Below the pieces are notes generated by a model that saw only the letters and a program-made list of their open reading frames with translations, was not told the DNA's origin and ran no database searches. A stretch of DNA of 64,000 nt, taken from Macrosoma leucophasiata (lineage: Eukaryota > Arthropoda > Insecta > Lepidoptera > Hedylidae). The position numbers and the translations under genes are program-made. The stretch covers positions 9,734,001 to 9,798,000 of the forward strand of contig JAWQUS010000023.1 in NCBI GenBank assembly GCA_036365455.1, written 5' to 3'. Shown here one piece after another: positions 1 to 11,150 of the stretch (the stretch's first letter is position 1; the number at the start of each line of letters is the position of its first letter).

Positions 1-78
1 CACCAAGCGTAGGTAACAAGTAGGTATCTAAGTGTATCTATTATTACCCATATAATGTACTTGCATAATAATATAGAT

Positions 79-103
79 ATGTATGTATGTATGTATGTAT
101 GTA
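79..103. repeat. (ATGT)n microsatellite
   Basis: About six uninterrupted ATGT units. Confidence 0.9.
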
Positions 104-104
104 T

Positions 105-178
105 CTTCACGTCAGGTCCCTGACGGAGTAGGCAGAGAGTGTGGAGCGCCAGATATCCCGGTCCTGACACACATAGTA
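105..178 (-). pseudogene. Fragment of the same LINE C-terminal module
   Basis: The minus strand encodes VCQDRDIWRSTLSAYSVRDL, nearly identical to the end of the 40123-40332 copy. It follows an (ATGT)n tract at 79-103. Confidence 0.55.
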
Positions 179-1582
179 TAGGTACCTCTGGGTACCCCGG
201 GCGTGAGGTTATGTTATAATAACATCTATAATTTAGGTACTTTGTAGTATCAAGAGTAATTCTTGAACTTTCTGTGATACTTAAAATCTCATCATAAAAT
301 TACCTTCGTCATAAGTTGCAAATACAATCGTTTTGTCACTAGATGGCGCCAGATAAAACAGGAATAAGGATCTGAGGGAGAATTTTATTTCGACTATTTT
401 AAGATGTCCCTATCCTAACTATCTTAAATAACTAAGAATTGTATATAAGTAAAAAACGTCTAGAAGTACACTAGAGTTTTAGGTGTGTAAAAGGTCGTTG
501 AAGGTTTTGTGGAATGAAACAGCCACAAAAGAAAGCACATGCACATCGTTCAACAACTTCACCAAATTCATCATAAGTACACTTAAACAGTTTAATCAGT
601 CATAAAGTTGAAAAACAAAAAAAAAGCGCAACCAGATTAAAAAAATGTCAATAAAATTGCCCGTATACACTCGCAAGAACTTTATTGTGTATAACAAAAA
701 AATATGCCACTTCGGGAACGCACTAGGATCCGAAAGAGTTGAAAAAAAAAAGGTTGAAAACTTAAAAAACGGGACTTAATTACATTCTTAAATAGATGTT
801 TTCTTGTCGAGATTGAACATTCAGACCTAAAGTATTTCCTCTATAAGAATGAAAAATTTTAATTTTAATTTTCTAAATTTTTCCTAAATAAATTGCGAAG
901 ATTATGGTAGATGGTAGCTGGTACTTGTCATAGGCATCTTCTTTAATCCGTGCAGCTATCGAAATGAAAACCATTCTATTTTTTACATTAATTCAAATTT
1001 CTTGGATAATTTTATAGTTTTTGCGCGATCAAATAAATAAACATCATAAAACCCACGCGGAACTCTGAGATTGTAGTGGAATATGAAGTTTCGACTATTC
1101 AGCGCTAGATGGCGCTATTCACAACAATTATTTGTAAGATACGTCTTGTGCCTGAATGAATAAAAATCATGAAGCTACAGATAAATACACACGACACTGA
1201 ATAATTTTTTGAAGCGTAAAATGTTAATTGCCATGTTCTAATACTCTAGAACTATAGATTTTATATCTAAATAACCCCGATTTTACCCGCCATAATTTCA
1301 CAAACTGTGTAAATTGTCAAAATGCGTAGCTTGGCCGTTTTGCTACCGTCACATAGGCGTAAGATGAAAAATGTATGCTTTATTCATAATATCTATAAAG
1401 TTATACAATAGAACTTGTTGTCATGAAACGACAAGCCACGCATTTTGACAGAGATGGAGATTTTGTGAGGTCAGGGCTTGTAGAGTTAGGGCATGTAAAG
1501 TTAGAAACTTGGCTCTACATTAGATCTCTTGACAATGTGAGATATAATAATAGCTTTTTTTTTAAATATGTTTTTTCAATCC
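179..1582. other. Intronic/intergenic AT-rich DNA, nothing recognised
   Basis: No exon-like island, repeat copy or long ORF seen; the next ADAMTS-like exon expected on the minus strand is not here. Confidence 0.5.
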
Positions 1583-1825
1583 TTTAATAATATACTTGCC
1601 GCTAAATGGCAGTGTTCAGCACTATCGTGTTCCGGCCAGGTGGAACCAATGACCGTGTACGGCTCTGTAATTTCCGCCACAGAGGCATAACACCTCAGGC
1701 CTCAGGAGTGGTAACGCATCTGCATTTTGACCTGTGGTCTTTGTGTGGGTGTCTATAGGCTGCAGTCATCACTTAACATCAATGTGAACTGCAAGCTTGT
1801 TTGCCACTTTCATTACATAAAAAAA
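1583..1825 (+). repeat. SINE-A copy, 5'-truncated
   Basis: SINE-A consensus here: TTTTTACTGGTGGTAGAGCT at the 5' end, then AGTGTTCAGCACTATCGTGT, CATCTGCATTTTGACC, GGCTGCAGTCATCACTTAAC and a CATAAAAAA tail; about 290 bp. This copy starts at AATATACTTGCCGC. It lies antisense to the host gene, ending 11 nt from the donor of exon 1837-1967. Confidence 0.85.
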
Positions 1826-1836
1826 TTAGAGCTTAC

Positions 1837-1967
1837 CTTGCAAGAGCCTTGCACGCATAATGCTCGAAAGCCAGGCCTGGTGCAAGGGGTGCCGTCAGCG
1901 ACCAGCGCCAGGGACGCGTAGAACTGCTGGCCTCGAGGTCGGCAGTTCAGGGTACACGGGGCATTTC
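1837..1967 (-). CDS. ADAMTS-like/papilin-type gene, exon with core of the cysteine-rich domain
   Basis: 131-bp exon. The acceptor is TGTTGTTTCAG|GAAAT (AG at 1968-1969) and the donor CAAG|GTAAGC (1836-1831). Two bases complete the Gly codon from exon 3118-3220, then 43 codons follow. They include CTLNCRPRGQQFYASLALVA, DGTPCTRPG and CVQGSCK, the signature of the ADAMTS/ADAMTSL cysteine-rich region (C-LNC--G--FYA-----DGTPC----CV-G-C). In the family an ADAMTS spacer domain follows; its exons are not visible between 1 and 1836 and must lie outside the window. An antisense SINE-A ends 11 nt from the donor. Confidence 0.93.
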
Positions 1968-3117
1968 CTGAAACAACATTGACGAAAAATTTTTTATGTT
2001 ACTATGGAGGCCAAGAAACATGAAGTTTACATGGAAGAAACCGGAAAAGGAAGCGAGATAATAAAATGGAAAAAAAAGAGACATTTTATATCATTCATTG
2101 GTTAATTCAAATACAACATAAAATATTTATGCCAGTTTTTACGGAGCTACGGATTCTTCTTTTCGTAATTTTAAGCCAAGTAGAGATATTATGATATTGC
2201 TTGAGATATTATTTTTTTTATTAGGTTTTTTTTAGCATTGTTGGCTACGACCACTTGTTCGTCTTTGCCATAATGTGAAAGGCATCCCGTCATAGATCTA
2301 TTTATATTATCTACATGTATTCATGCAGAAATGCATTTAATTATCACGATTCGCCAGTTGTTATTTATGACCCATGTAATAAAGAACGCGCGAATCCACA
2401 TCATCGGACACATTTTTTTCCAATCTTAGGGCAAAAAATACGGTAAGCAGGAAAAATCTCAACATCATTTTAAATCCTGGATCCAAAGATCGATCTCCAG
2501 GGGATAAAATAATGACTGCACTTCGGACTAAGTGCAGTCATTATTTTAAGAAGTATATATTTTGCCATTTAGTATCGCCAAGCAATAGCGATAATCAGGT
2601 CTTAATTTTTTCGTAGTTGGTATGAAATGAAAGCGATACCAATAGTTGAAGACCTGAGACTCGCAGATAGACTGGTCAATCGAAGCAGAGATGTTAAATA
2701 TCTGTGCATTTTTTGCAGCCTCTATAATGGTGAGTTGAAGTGTTTGTTCTGGTACCGTCGGCACCAAATCAATCGAATTCGCATACTTGCAATCTTGAAT
2801 ATCGCAGCATACTTGCCCAAAATACTATAAAGTGCAAACTATAGAACGAATTTCCTTCTGGGTGTTTGAAAGGCGTTAAAGTAAGGGGTTCTTCAAAACT
2901 GGCGTGTATGTCAATCCCTTGACTTAAAAAAAATGATTATGTCTTTTGCTTACAACTTTACAATAAGACAAAATAAAATCATAAACGTAGCCAAGTCAAA
3001 AGCGACCAAGTTAGGTCGAGTTGCAGATAATCAATAACTTAGGTAGAACGGGCATGATTTCCCTTCTTAGAGCCTTTAACCGTGTTAAACCGGTAGAAAG
3101 GGTCACATAGCACTCAC
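1968..3117. other. Intron of the ADAMTS-like gene
   Basis: Apart from the hairpin at 2506-2547 nothing is recognised. Confidence 0.7.
2506..2547. other. Perfect 18-bp hairpin
   Basis: AAAATAATGACTGCACTT and its exact inverse, separated by 6 nt. Confidence 0.8.
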
Positions 3118-3220
3118 CGTCCACATAAGGCACCCATGTGTAAAATCGCCCGCGGAACGGTCTGCGGTCGTAGACCGCACATTGCTCGGCCCGCGGGTCA
3201 CGCGTCGGACCAGGACACGG
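3118..3220 (-). CDS. ADAMTS-like/papilin-type gene, exon linking TSP1 repeat to cysteine-rich domain
   Basis: 103-bp exon with acceptor TTCCTTCCAG|CCG (AG at 3221-3222) and donor GACG|GTGAGTG (3117 downward). It enters in phase 0 and leaves with one base. The 34 codons begin PCPG, closing the TSP1 repeat, then read DPRAEQCAVYDRRPFRGRFY and TWVPYVD. RAEQC followed by an FRG...Y.W.PY pattern is the start of the ADAMTS cysteine-rich module. A full-length SINE-A copy in the gene's own orientation lies 73 nt upstream of the acceptor, at 3294-3583. Confidence 0.9.
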
Positions 3221-3293
3221 CTGGAAGGAATCAATTGAGCGATATTATTAAGAGTAGAGAAAATATAACTTGCCTTTGTTTAGGACCTATAGG

Positions 3294-3583
3294 TTTTTTT
3301 TTTTTATGTTATGGAAGTGGCAAACAAGCATGCAGTTCACATTGATGTTAAGTGATGACTGCAGCCTATAGACACCCACACAAAGACCAAGGTCAAAATG
3401 CAGATGCGTTGCCACTCCTGAGGCCTAAGATGTTATGCCTCTGTGCCGGAAATTACAGGGCCGTACATTACCACCTGACCGGAACACGATAGTGCTGAAC
3501 ACTACCATTTAGCGGCAAGTATATTAGGTAATGCGGTGGTGCCTAAGCCCGCGAGCTCCGTCACTGGAGCTCTACCACCAGTA
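3294..3583 (-). repeat. SINE-A copy, full length
   Basis: The T-run (A-tail on minus) starts at 3294 and the ACTGGTGGTAG head ends at 3583. It is in sense orientation to the ADAMTS-like gene, 73 nt upstream of an acceptor. Confidence 0.9.
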
Positions 3584-3625
3584 GGTACCTTCTGTTTTCA
3601 GGAATAGAGCTTAACAGCGAAAACA

Positions 3626-4085
3626 CTACCACATTACCCTATCTACGTGCTGCTGAATGGTATTGTTCTTTGCCCTGTGCACTATCGTGTTCTGTACATT
3701 TGGTAAGGCCATAGTTATTTACTTCAGCGTACTTACAAAACGTAACCGGCAAATCGTGGGTGTTTGCATGTATGCTTGAATGCATGCATTTACTCATGCC
3801 TACCTCTTCGGGGATTATAGGCGTGAAGTTACATTTAACACTTCAGCCGAAGGACTTCCACTGCTGACCGAAGCGTTTTGGGACACAACACGACGCTTTA
3901 ATGTGACGGTGGCAATGTACGGCCACCTAATTGCCGAGGCATAACAAAGTAGGCCTCAACACACCCTCAACAATAACAACGCATCTAAATTGTAATTTAG
4001 CTTGATTTGTCTATACAAGCGGCAGTATTCACTTACCATCAATGTGAACAGTGTGCTTGTTTACAACTTCATGACAAAAGAAAAA
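3626..4085 (+). repeat. SINE-A copy, diverged and split
   Basis: Head-side homology is at 3626-3720 and tail-side at 3905-4085 (AATGTACGGCC, CTTACCATCAATGTGAACAG). The AAACGTAAC repeat at 3736-3837 lies between. The A-rich end touches the donor region of exon 4091-4217. Confidence 0.65.
3736..3837 (+). repeat. AAACGTAAC module (SINE-B tail) in an old SINE-A
   Basis: AAACGTAACCGGCAAATCGT to GGCGTGAAGTTAC; about 100 bp without the tRNA-like head. Confidence 0.6.
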
Positions 4086-4090
4086 CTCAC

Positions 4091-4217
4091 CGCAGTATTA
4101 CACTCGTGGTACCGGCGCGCGAGACCGGGACAGTTTGGCTCACCAGGCAAATTGCGCGTGCGCCGCACCCGATCAGTACTTCGTACCAGCTTCCTTCTTT
4201 TTCTACTACGTCGCCAT
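4091..4217 (-). CDS. ADAMTS-like/papilin-type gene, exon with second half of the TSP1 repeat
   Basis: 127-bp exon between acceptor TTCTCATTTACAG|A (AG at 4218-4219) and donor GCG|GTGAGT (4090-4085). It needs one base to complete the Arg codon left open by exon 13911-14050 and ends on a codon boundary, so the phase fits both neighbours. It encodes 42 residues: a strongly basic stretch (RRSRKRRK), a spacer, then NCPGLARRYHECNTA. That supplies the C...YHxCNT part of the TSP1 repeat; the final cysteine (PCP) opens the next exon. The basic run could be a proprotein-convertase site (inference). A diverged antisense SINE-A copy begins six nucleotides past the donor. Confidence 0.88.
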
Positions 4218-4812
4218 CTGTAAATGAGAAATTTATCTAAACATTCTGTGTACGCATAGATAATCTGGAGCTTATATTTTAGTCATGAAAGTTGTAAGGT
4301 CCGTAGTAATGGCGAATCTATTATTGTTTGGGCGGGAGTTGACCCAAAATGTTTATTTGGCGAAGGGGTAGACGTGGACGTTTGGTTTAAGAGGACTAAA
4401 ACAATAAATTAGTAAGAATTTTAATTTTAGAATTGTGACGGATTATGATGTTGACTTGAAATCTGGGATCTAGAACCACTAGCCATACAGGATTGTACGT
4501 AATTTTGGGAAAACAACTTTCTCCATTGCACTTAAAAATCAATAATGCAGTTGCTATATTATTACGATTTTGGTCCATATTATGTATTAACTATGAAACA
4601 ATTGCTTATAAACACTGTGTCAGAAACAAAATTTACGTGATTTTGAAACAAATAATTTTGTTTTAGACATTTGTTTTCGCGTAACAACTTGGTTATCGTC
4701 ATACCAAATTATGCGTAAGATTTATTTCTGAATCAAATGTTTCTCAGTGACTGCCGAGCTTAAACCATTGTATGTACAGAATCATGACGATGGCCATTCT
4801 GATTCTGTATTA

Positions 4813-5117
4813 TCTACACATCTATACATCTATACAAATAAATAAAATTGGATTGTCTGTTTGTAATATTAATATATCCGCTTTTTACTGAATGCATATG
4901 TATGTATACACGGTACATATACCAAAACAACATTTTTTATAATTTTTGTCTGTCGGTCTGTCTGTTTAGTGGGGCTAATCTTGGGAATGGCTGGACCGAT
5001 TTTGACGGGACTTTCACTGGCAGATAGCTGATGTAATAAGGAGTAACTAAGGCTACTTTTATACTAGCTGGGCACCTGACTTCGTCCGGGTAGATACTGA
5101 ACAATCATAGTTGGTTT
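4813..5117 (+). mobile_element. Helitron, 3'-truncated
   Basis: Starts A|TCTACACATCTATACATC and shares its interior (GACGGGACTTTCACTGGCAG) with the 55.8-58.5 kb element. It reaches the first arm of the 3' hairpin (ACTAGCTGGGCACCTG) but lacks the second arm and the CTAG|T terminus. Confidence 0.6.
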
Positions 5118-6525
5118 ATAATTTAAATACACTTCTTTGGGAAGTTTCTATTAACATCAGATGGGCCGAGTTTACGCCGGCCTATCGTTTGAAACCCGTT
5201 CATAAATCTTTACATTATTTACTAAAACAAAGCCGCTAACAAAACATGATAAATGCGGTATAAATTGCGTTAGAACGCGATCCACGTAATCTGGCCTTAT
5301 AAATTTTAATATGCGATTATTCGCATGTAAACAAATTTTATTCATGGAAAGCAGCGATGAGAACACTGGATGGCATTTTTGTTTTCGCCGGAATGATATT
5401 GACACCGTAATGTGTAATGTTGTTTAATATACCGACTATTATTGACACGTGTCATTGGATATTTGAGACTGTATTCAAGTATTGCATAACTCGTACTGTT
5501 TTAAGGAATAAATACCTTCAAATCCATGCACATGCATGAAATAGGGTCTTGGTGCGGAATAATGAAGAGCCTTTCATTTACGCGTTACAATAAATCGGAA
5601 ACAGACTTTATCTTCCTAACATTCAGCTGTCGATAGATCTGATAATTTGAGAGTCTTTATACATTACCGTGAAGTGGACGATATTTTATAAACAGAAAAC
5701 AAATTTAAAAAAAACTTTCATAAAAAAATATAAAAATGTATTTGCCGCCATTTTTGGATAGGCAACCTAGTGAATGTAATAATGTATTCTCTAGATTATT
5801 GATATGCGTAAATAATAGGTTTACAGCATATCTGGATGAACGAAATGATTCTGCAGTGGGATCCTAACCTATAATGGCATTATATGTGATGTATTCCTCT
5901 GTAACGAACTAAAGCAAAGATTGTTTCCCTTAGACAGATGTGAAAATGTAATTATGCCGTCAGCCCTTTGCGCTTGTGGATTACCCGGTGAAGTAGGCTA
6001 TAGCACAGTATAAGTAGGTAATTAACATGTTCGTTTTCTTTAGACTGTGGCTATAGTATCGTCTTGAGACGAGCCGCCTAAGTAAGTACGTCCAATTAAA
6101 TAAAACTACACAAGAACATCTACTCAAGATATCGATTGCGAAAACATCATAATACCTATATCGGGATAAAAAATCTGTTACAAATCAGACCAACGTAGGT
6201 TATGCACCTTATGATGACCTTTATCGAAATCTATTCAGTTATTTTTGCGCCATCTATTTACGCGTCCAAACTTATAAACTCTGTCATAAAGGCATATAGC
6301 AGCATTTGTAGCATTTATCAATGTCATGACAAACTATTCCAATTGATTTATCACCAATCTATAAACTAAATCAAAGAATACGAGACAAGATTTTTATTGA
6401 ATGATTTCCAATTCAAATGGTAAGCTCTAGAGACACCGTGTCTTTCAAACATTCCTTTCCTATGTGTTCCCTCTTGCGTGATCAATCTGCGTCTATTGTT
6501 ATATACTCATTTTAAATAAAAAAAA
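5118..6525. other. Intron, nothing recognised
   Basis: AT-rich, no ORF or repeat match within the window. Confidence 0.5.
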
Positions 6526-6811
6526 ACGTAAACTTCACGCTTGCTATCCCCGAAGAAGTAAATGTATGTATACAAACATACATTCAAACACCCTCGATTC
6601 GTTGGTTACGTTTTGGCCATGTAACAGGTGACAAGCCTATTGACATTTTCGGGCACATTACAAACTGAGAAAATGCCGAAAAATTGAAAAATCCCAATAA
6701 AACCAGAGATAAACGATTTCACACCGTTGTCTCTGATAGCTTCCGGAAATCGAACCCAGGACCTCAGGGTAGCAGTAGTGGACTGCTACCACTAGACTAC
6801 AGAGTCAGTTA
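6526..6811 (-). repeat. SINE-B: tRNA-derived head with AAACGTAAC tail module
   Basis: Minus-strand head GTAGTCTAGTGGTAGCAG (A-box-like) and CTGGGTTCGATTTCCGG (B-box-like) lie at 6727-6811. The body (TTATCTCTGGTTTTATTGGG) and the module bounded by AAACGTAAC and GTTACGTTT repeats follow, down to 6526. Probably a pol III-transcribed retroposon. Confidence 0.65.
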
Positions 6812-6881
6812 TATATAACATTTTATACACATAACTGACTGACAAATCACCATCCCCATCTCAGCACGTGAAGCGTAATTC

Positions 6882-7016
6882 CCTCATTCCCCGGGCTTAT
6901 CTGCCCCCAAAGCATCGGGGGCGTGGTCTTTAACGGGATGCTGGCACGCAGGGAAAACTAGCTGAGGGAGGCCATTAGCAGATTAGGCAGAGGCAGATTA
7001 GCCCGGGGAATGAGCG
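6882..7016. mobile_element. Short TIR element with CATTCCCCGGGCT ends
   Basis: Inverted CTCATTCCCCGGGCTTATCT and AGATTAGCCCGGGGAATGAG bound a 135-bp GC-rich insert. No ORF; no clear target duplication. Confidence 0.6.
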
Positions 7017-7137
7017 AATCCTCGACCCTCGAACCATCCCCACTCTCTGTTACGTACTAGTTACTTATTTATTTCTATCACACTAAAGTCTCAGCGATCA
7101 AAGTCTACGCTTCTTTCACACGGACCTTTGATTTTCT

Positions 7138-7392
7138 TTATGTTACGAAGGTGGCAAGCAAGCATACAGTTTTCATTGAACTTAATTAATACTGTAGCTT
7201 ATAAACGTCTACACGAAACCAGAGATTTCGATGTAGATGTGTTGCCGCCATTCCTGAGGATTATCTACAGGCCTGTATATTATCACCTGACCGGAACACG
7301 ATAGTGCTGAACTACCATTTAGCGGCAAGTAGATAAGTTAATGCGGCGGTACCTGCGCCTGCGAGCTCCACCACTGTAGCTCTACCAGTTGT
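7138..7392 (-). repeat. SINE-A copy, diverged
   Basis: CACCTGACCGGAACACGATA and the final GAGCTCCACCACTGTAGCTC hairpin are recognisable; several indels. Confidence 0.75.
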
Positions 7393-8060
7393 AAAAATCA
7401 TAGTTGTAAAAGTAGCAAACAAGTACAATAAGTGAATACCGCAACTTACAATAACCGGAGAGATAGGTAATATCATTCTCATATACGCCTTACGTACAAG
7501 GTGCATTAAAGTACAACTAAATAAATAATTTCACTCAAGGACATTCAAGGTCAATAACAAAAGTACTCCTCAGGATGTATAATGTGAACACAAAATATGT
7601 CATAACATCACCCAAAAGATTGAAGGTACGAGCTAAACCGAGGTCGTATTCTAAGAATATCTAATTATTTTTCTTATTAATCTATATTCGAAAAGTAACG
7701 GTCCCGTCACATGCGCACGCGCATTGTTTCAGTACAGTGCTGCATTTCGTCACAGCGGGGCGCCACACACCACTTTTGTCTCGTAATTAAAAATTATCAA
7801 ACGCATATCACGTACATCGTCAGTTGCCTCAATAATTATCTAACAGATAGTTGATGATGATACAGATTTCTGTCGATTGTTCACACGATCATACCCATTG
7901 TTTTGATCGATTTTTACTACACTCTGTGGTCGACTTTCCTCATCTAATCTCTATCTGTGATTGCAACATAATGACAATTGAAATTTAAACTACAGCCTGA
8001 TGGAGAGAGAAGTTCGTTAATTTAGAATGTTGAGGCTCGATTGATATACCTACAGGCTGA

Positions 8061-8375
8061 TGTTGTGGGTGGTCAACGTTTGAAAGAGTAGGTGGGTTAT
8101 CTACAGTAAATGAGAACCATATAGTAGCCAGACTTTTTAAAGTTAATATCCCGTTTGGAGACATTGCGAAGCATTTGATCGATACTTCCCGTGACCAAAT
8201 CTCTCAATTATTCGGCCAGACAATAAGCGTCATTCAATGTGACAATGCCACCAGCCTTTTGGGAACAGTGCTGAAAAGCGACAGCGATGCGGATTTTTTT
8301 ATGCCTGTACTACTCTGTGTACGAGGAAGTTTCCGGTCATCCAAAAACATTGTGAACTTTATAACACCACACCAC
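8061..8375 (+). other. Unidentified open frame with protein-like composition, running into a SINE
   Basis: An uninterrupted frame of 105 codons follows a TGA at 8058-8060 and runs straight into SINE-A copy 8376-8631, which supplies the stop at 8418-8420. Residue composition looks coding (for example NENHIVARLFKVNIPFGDIA, later RGSFRSS), unlike the low-complexity frames around it. I do not recognise the family. It lacks a convincing start codon or splice sites. A decayed transposon ORF is the likeliest origin; an exon of another gene is less likely. Confidence 0.3.
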
Positions 8376-8631
8376 TTTTTACTGGTGGTAGAGTCCCAGT
8401 GTAGGCACTCGATGGCGTAAGCACCACCGCACTACTTAATCTATCTGCAGCCAAATAGTAGTGTTCAGTACTATCGTGTTCCGTAAGATGGTAGTGTAGC
8501 CGCGTAACTAACTATCACAGAGACATTACAACTTAGGTCTCGGATGGAAACGCAACTGCATTTTGATCTCTGGTTTTTGTATAGATGTATATGTATATAG
8601 GCTGCAGTCATCACTTAAAATCAATGTGAAA
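8376..8631 (+). repeat. SINE-A copy, second subfamily
   Basis: Complete head TTTTTACTGGTGGTAG. It has the AACTATCACAGAGACATTACA block of the subfamily shared with 50386, 52292 and 53801. The tail lacks the final CATAAAA. Confidence 0.8.
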
Positions 8632-10769
8632 AATTAATAGTTAGTTTAGTATACAGTGTTAAATCGGCTGCATTGACGTGGGAGATACAATAATGAACCA
8701 AGTCGTTGGTCGTTGATTTTACAACGCTACTGACGCATGCGCAGTTCAAATAATCGTAAAATTATGTTGGAAACATTCTGTTCCGCTCATAAAATTGTAA
8801 ACATAAATTCTGAGCAATTTCGTCTCACCGTCGTACGGTCATTTATTAATTTGTATATTTAGGCTTGTTTTTATTATTATTATTTTAACCTTTTAATAGG
8901 TTAATAAAAGCTCTAAACTATTATGATGTGACGTAGCAGAAGTTGATTCTTCATTTTAATTTATGTTATGTGGTTTAAGAGTAAACGAACATAGAACAAG
9001 TAGGTATGTTATCTCGTAATCTTTTGCTATAAACACAGATTTGTTATTATTGTTTCAACGTTCTCTTTCTTACCACTCTGTGATGGATTTGACGGTATGA
9101 TAAATAAACATTTTAATATCAATGTTCAATCTTTACAACAGTTAGAACTACGAAAGATTGTTATTTTTTTCTTTCTTGAAAGAATATTCTTGCTTTGTTT
9201 ACTCCAAAAGAATCTGACATAGTGAAGAAAGAATAAGTATTCTTTTTTTTCCAAGATACAAAAGGAGATCATTTTGCCCAATTATTTTTTTAATTAACTG
9301 TCCTTTGTACGTCTGAACAGCTATAACATAGGAAGGATCTAAGTTGCACATTGAGATCACAGACTGTCTGTAGTATTAGAATATTGAGTCGATTTTTTTG
9401 CATACTTAAGTACCTTATTATCTCTGCAAATGCCTATACCTGACCCTATTTTGTCAGATATCGTTTCATTTCTTTCATGATGGATGAAAATCTCTTCAGA
9501 TAATAATTTATGAATAGTATTTAATGATTTTAAAATACTTACTTAAATCAATTTTACAAACGTAAAGATAATGCCAACACGTTCGTTTTTTTTAGACTGT
9601 GATAATGCTTTGTCATAATGTTGTTTAGACTACTTATAAAACCGTATTTCAATTGTTATAAAATATAATATTATATTTTACAACTGTGCGAATATGACAT
9701 TCATTGAAGGAAAAAAGGAGTGAACAGAAGACAGAAGTTGTAACATTGTTATTAAAAAAATATATGTTGAAGATGAACTTCATACAAACATTAAAGCTAA
9801 ACATGTAATTTAATTTTCCCACAGTTCCAATGATGGAACCTACAAACAACCACTCAACAACTTATTATACCTTGTTAACACGACTCTCGACGATGCACAA
9901 AGCGTAATGCGCTGACTCAGCAAAGCCGAATCGTCGAAGAAATTCTAAAACCCATGCAAACAAAAAAGATAACAATCAAGCATTAGCGAAAGGGCTCCAA
10001 ATTATTGTGTGTCAATCATTTACTGTCGAGGAACGGTTGTAAGTAAACTCACATACCAGACTTTCGTTCAATATTACCTTAATTTGGTATGGACGCGAAA
10101 AGGGCGGTCGGGGTCATTTTGGTGTATTTAGCCTTAGACTCGAGACGGGTGTGGTGAAACGAACTGGTAAATATTTGGGTCTTTGGAAATCAAATATGAA
10201 ATTAAACAAAGCATTCGTGATTTGGCGAATTTATGATTATTTGAAACTAGGAAATGTTTGAACAGCAACTACTGTCAATAGGCACGATATATATATATTA
10301 TTATATATACTATACTATATTGTATTAAATTGATTTAATTTATTGTTTTGATTGTCAGCAAAACATCTTGGAATGTTTATCATTATGGTCATTATCATCA
10401 GAATGATTGACCTTGAATTTTTTTTTACACCTTTCTGTGAAAGTTTTTAAGTATAAAAAATTGATGATGCTTATTTTAAAAAAATGCACGAACTATGTGT
10501 GTGTTAGGCCATGCATAAAATAACGATTTCTAAAAAAACATTCTAAATATGTTTCCTACTTTATTTCCTTGAAATAAAATCTAAGCTCAACAATAAATTA
10601 GATGCGTTTGATTTTTACGCGACGCAAGGATGTAACAAGTAAATTATGATATCGATGGAGCGGCGCGGCCGGTCGTGCTGGGATCCCGTTCCTGCCTCCT
10701 ACCACATACCCGTTCGAATTCTTTCGAATATTTTAGTGACATACAGTTCCCAGCAAGTAATATTGCACA
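8632..10769. other. Intron; one repeat-like ORF island
   Basis: Mostly AT-rich. At 10646-10768 a GC-richer stretch (encoding GRSCWDPVPASYHIPVRILS on plus) precedes the Helitron end and is probably transposon-derived. Confidence 0.4.
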
Positions 10770-10927
10770 CTAGCTGTGCCCGCGACTTCGTCCGCGTGAG
10801 AATTTATGATTGTTCAGTATCTACACGGACAAAGTCGTGGGAGTAGCTAGTATAAAATCAACTCGTCCAAAATCAGTCCAGCCGTTCTCGAGATTAGCCC
10901 CAAAAAACCGACTGACAGACAGATGAG
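10770..10927 (-). mobile_element. Helitron 3' part, abutting a SINE-C tail
   Basis: Minus-strand 3' end at 10770 (CTAG with target base 10769) with both hairpin arms (about 10769-10792 and 10828-10851). The 5' part is cut where the (TAAAA)n tail of the SINE-C copy 10928-11150 begins. Confidence 0.6.
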
Positions 10928-11150
10928 ATAAAATAAAATAAAATAAAATAAAATACGCTTACACTCACAGCCACAGTAGGTATAAACCTGTGTCATGGGT
11001 GCCGTTGTACACATACAACACATACACAAACACCCAGACCCGAAACAAATATCTGTAGGCCATACAAATATTTGTCCCGGTGCGGGGATCAAACCCGCGA
11101 CCCTTCGAATCAAACGGTCACTTCACACCGCTGGACTAACCGGGTTGTCA
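10928..11150 (-). repeat. SINE-C: tRNA-derived SINE with (TAAAA)n tail
   Basis: Minus-strand head GGTTAGTCCAGCGGTG (A-box-like) and GGGTTTGATCCCCGCACC (B-box-like). The body contains ATTTGTATGGCCTACAGA. The TAAAA repeat tail is at 10928-10955. Confidence 0.7.

Noticed and set aside
1727..1921. Recurrent short ORFs sharing LCVGVYRLQSSLNINVNC (also at 16504, 17053, 41782, 47422, 51506)
   Set aside because: They are the translation of one strand of SINE-A, not a protein family.
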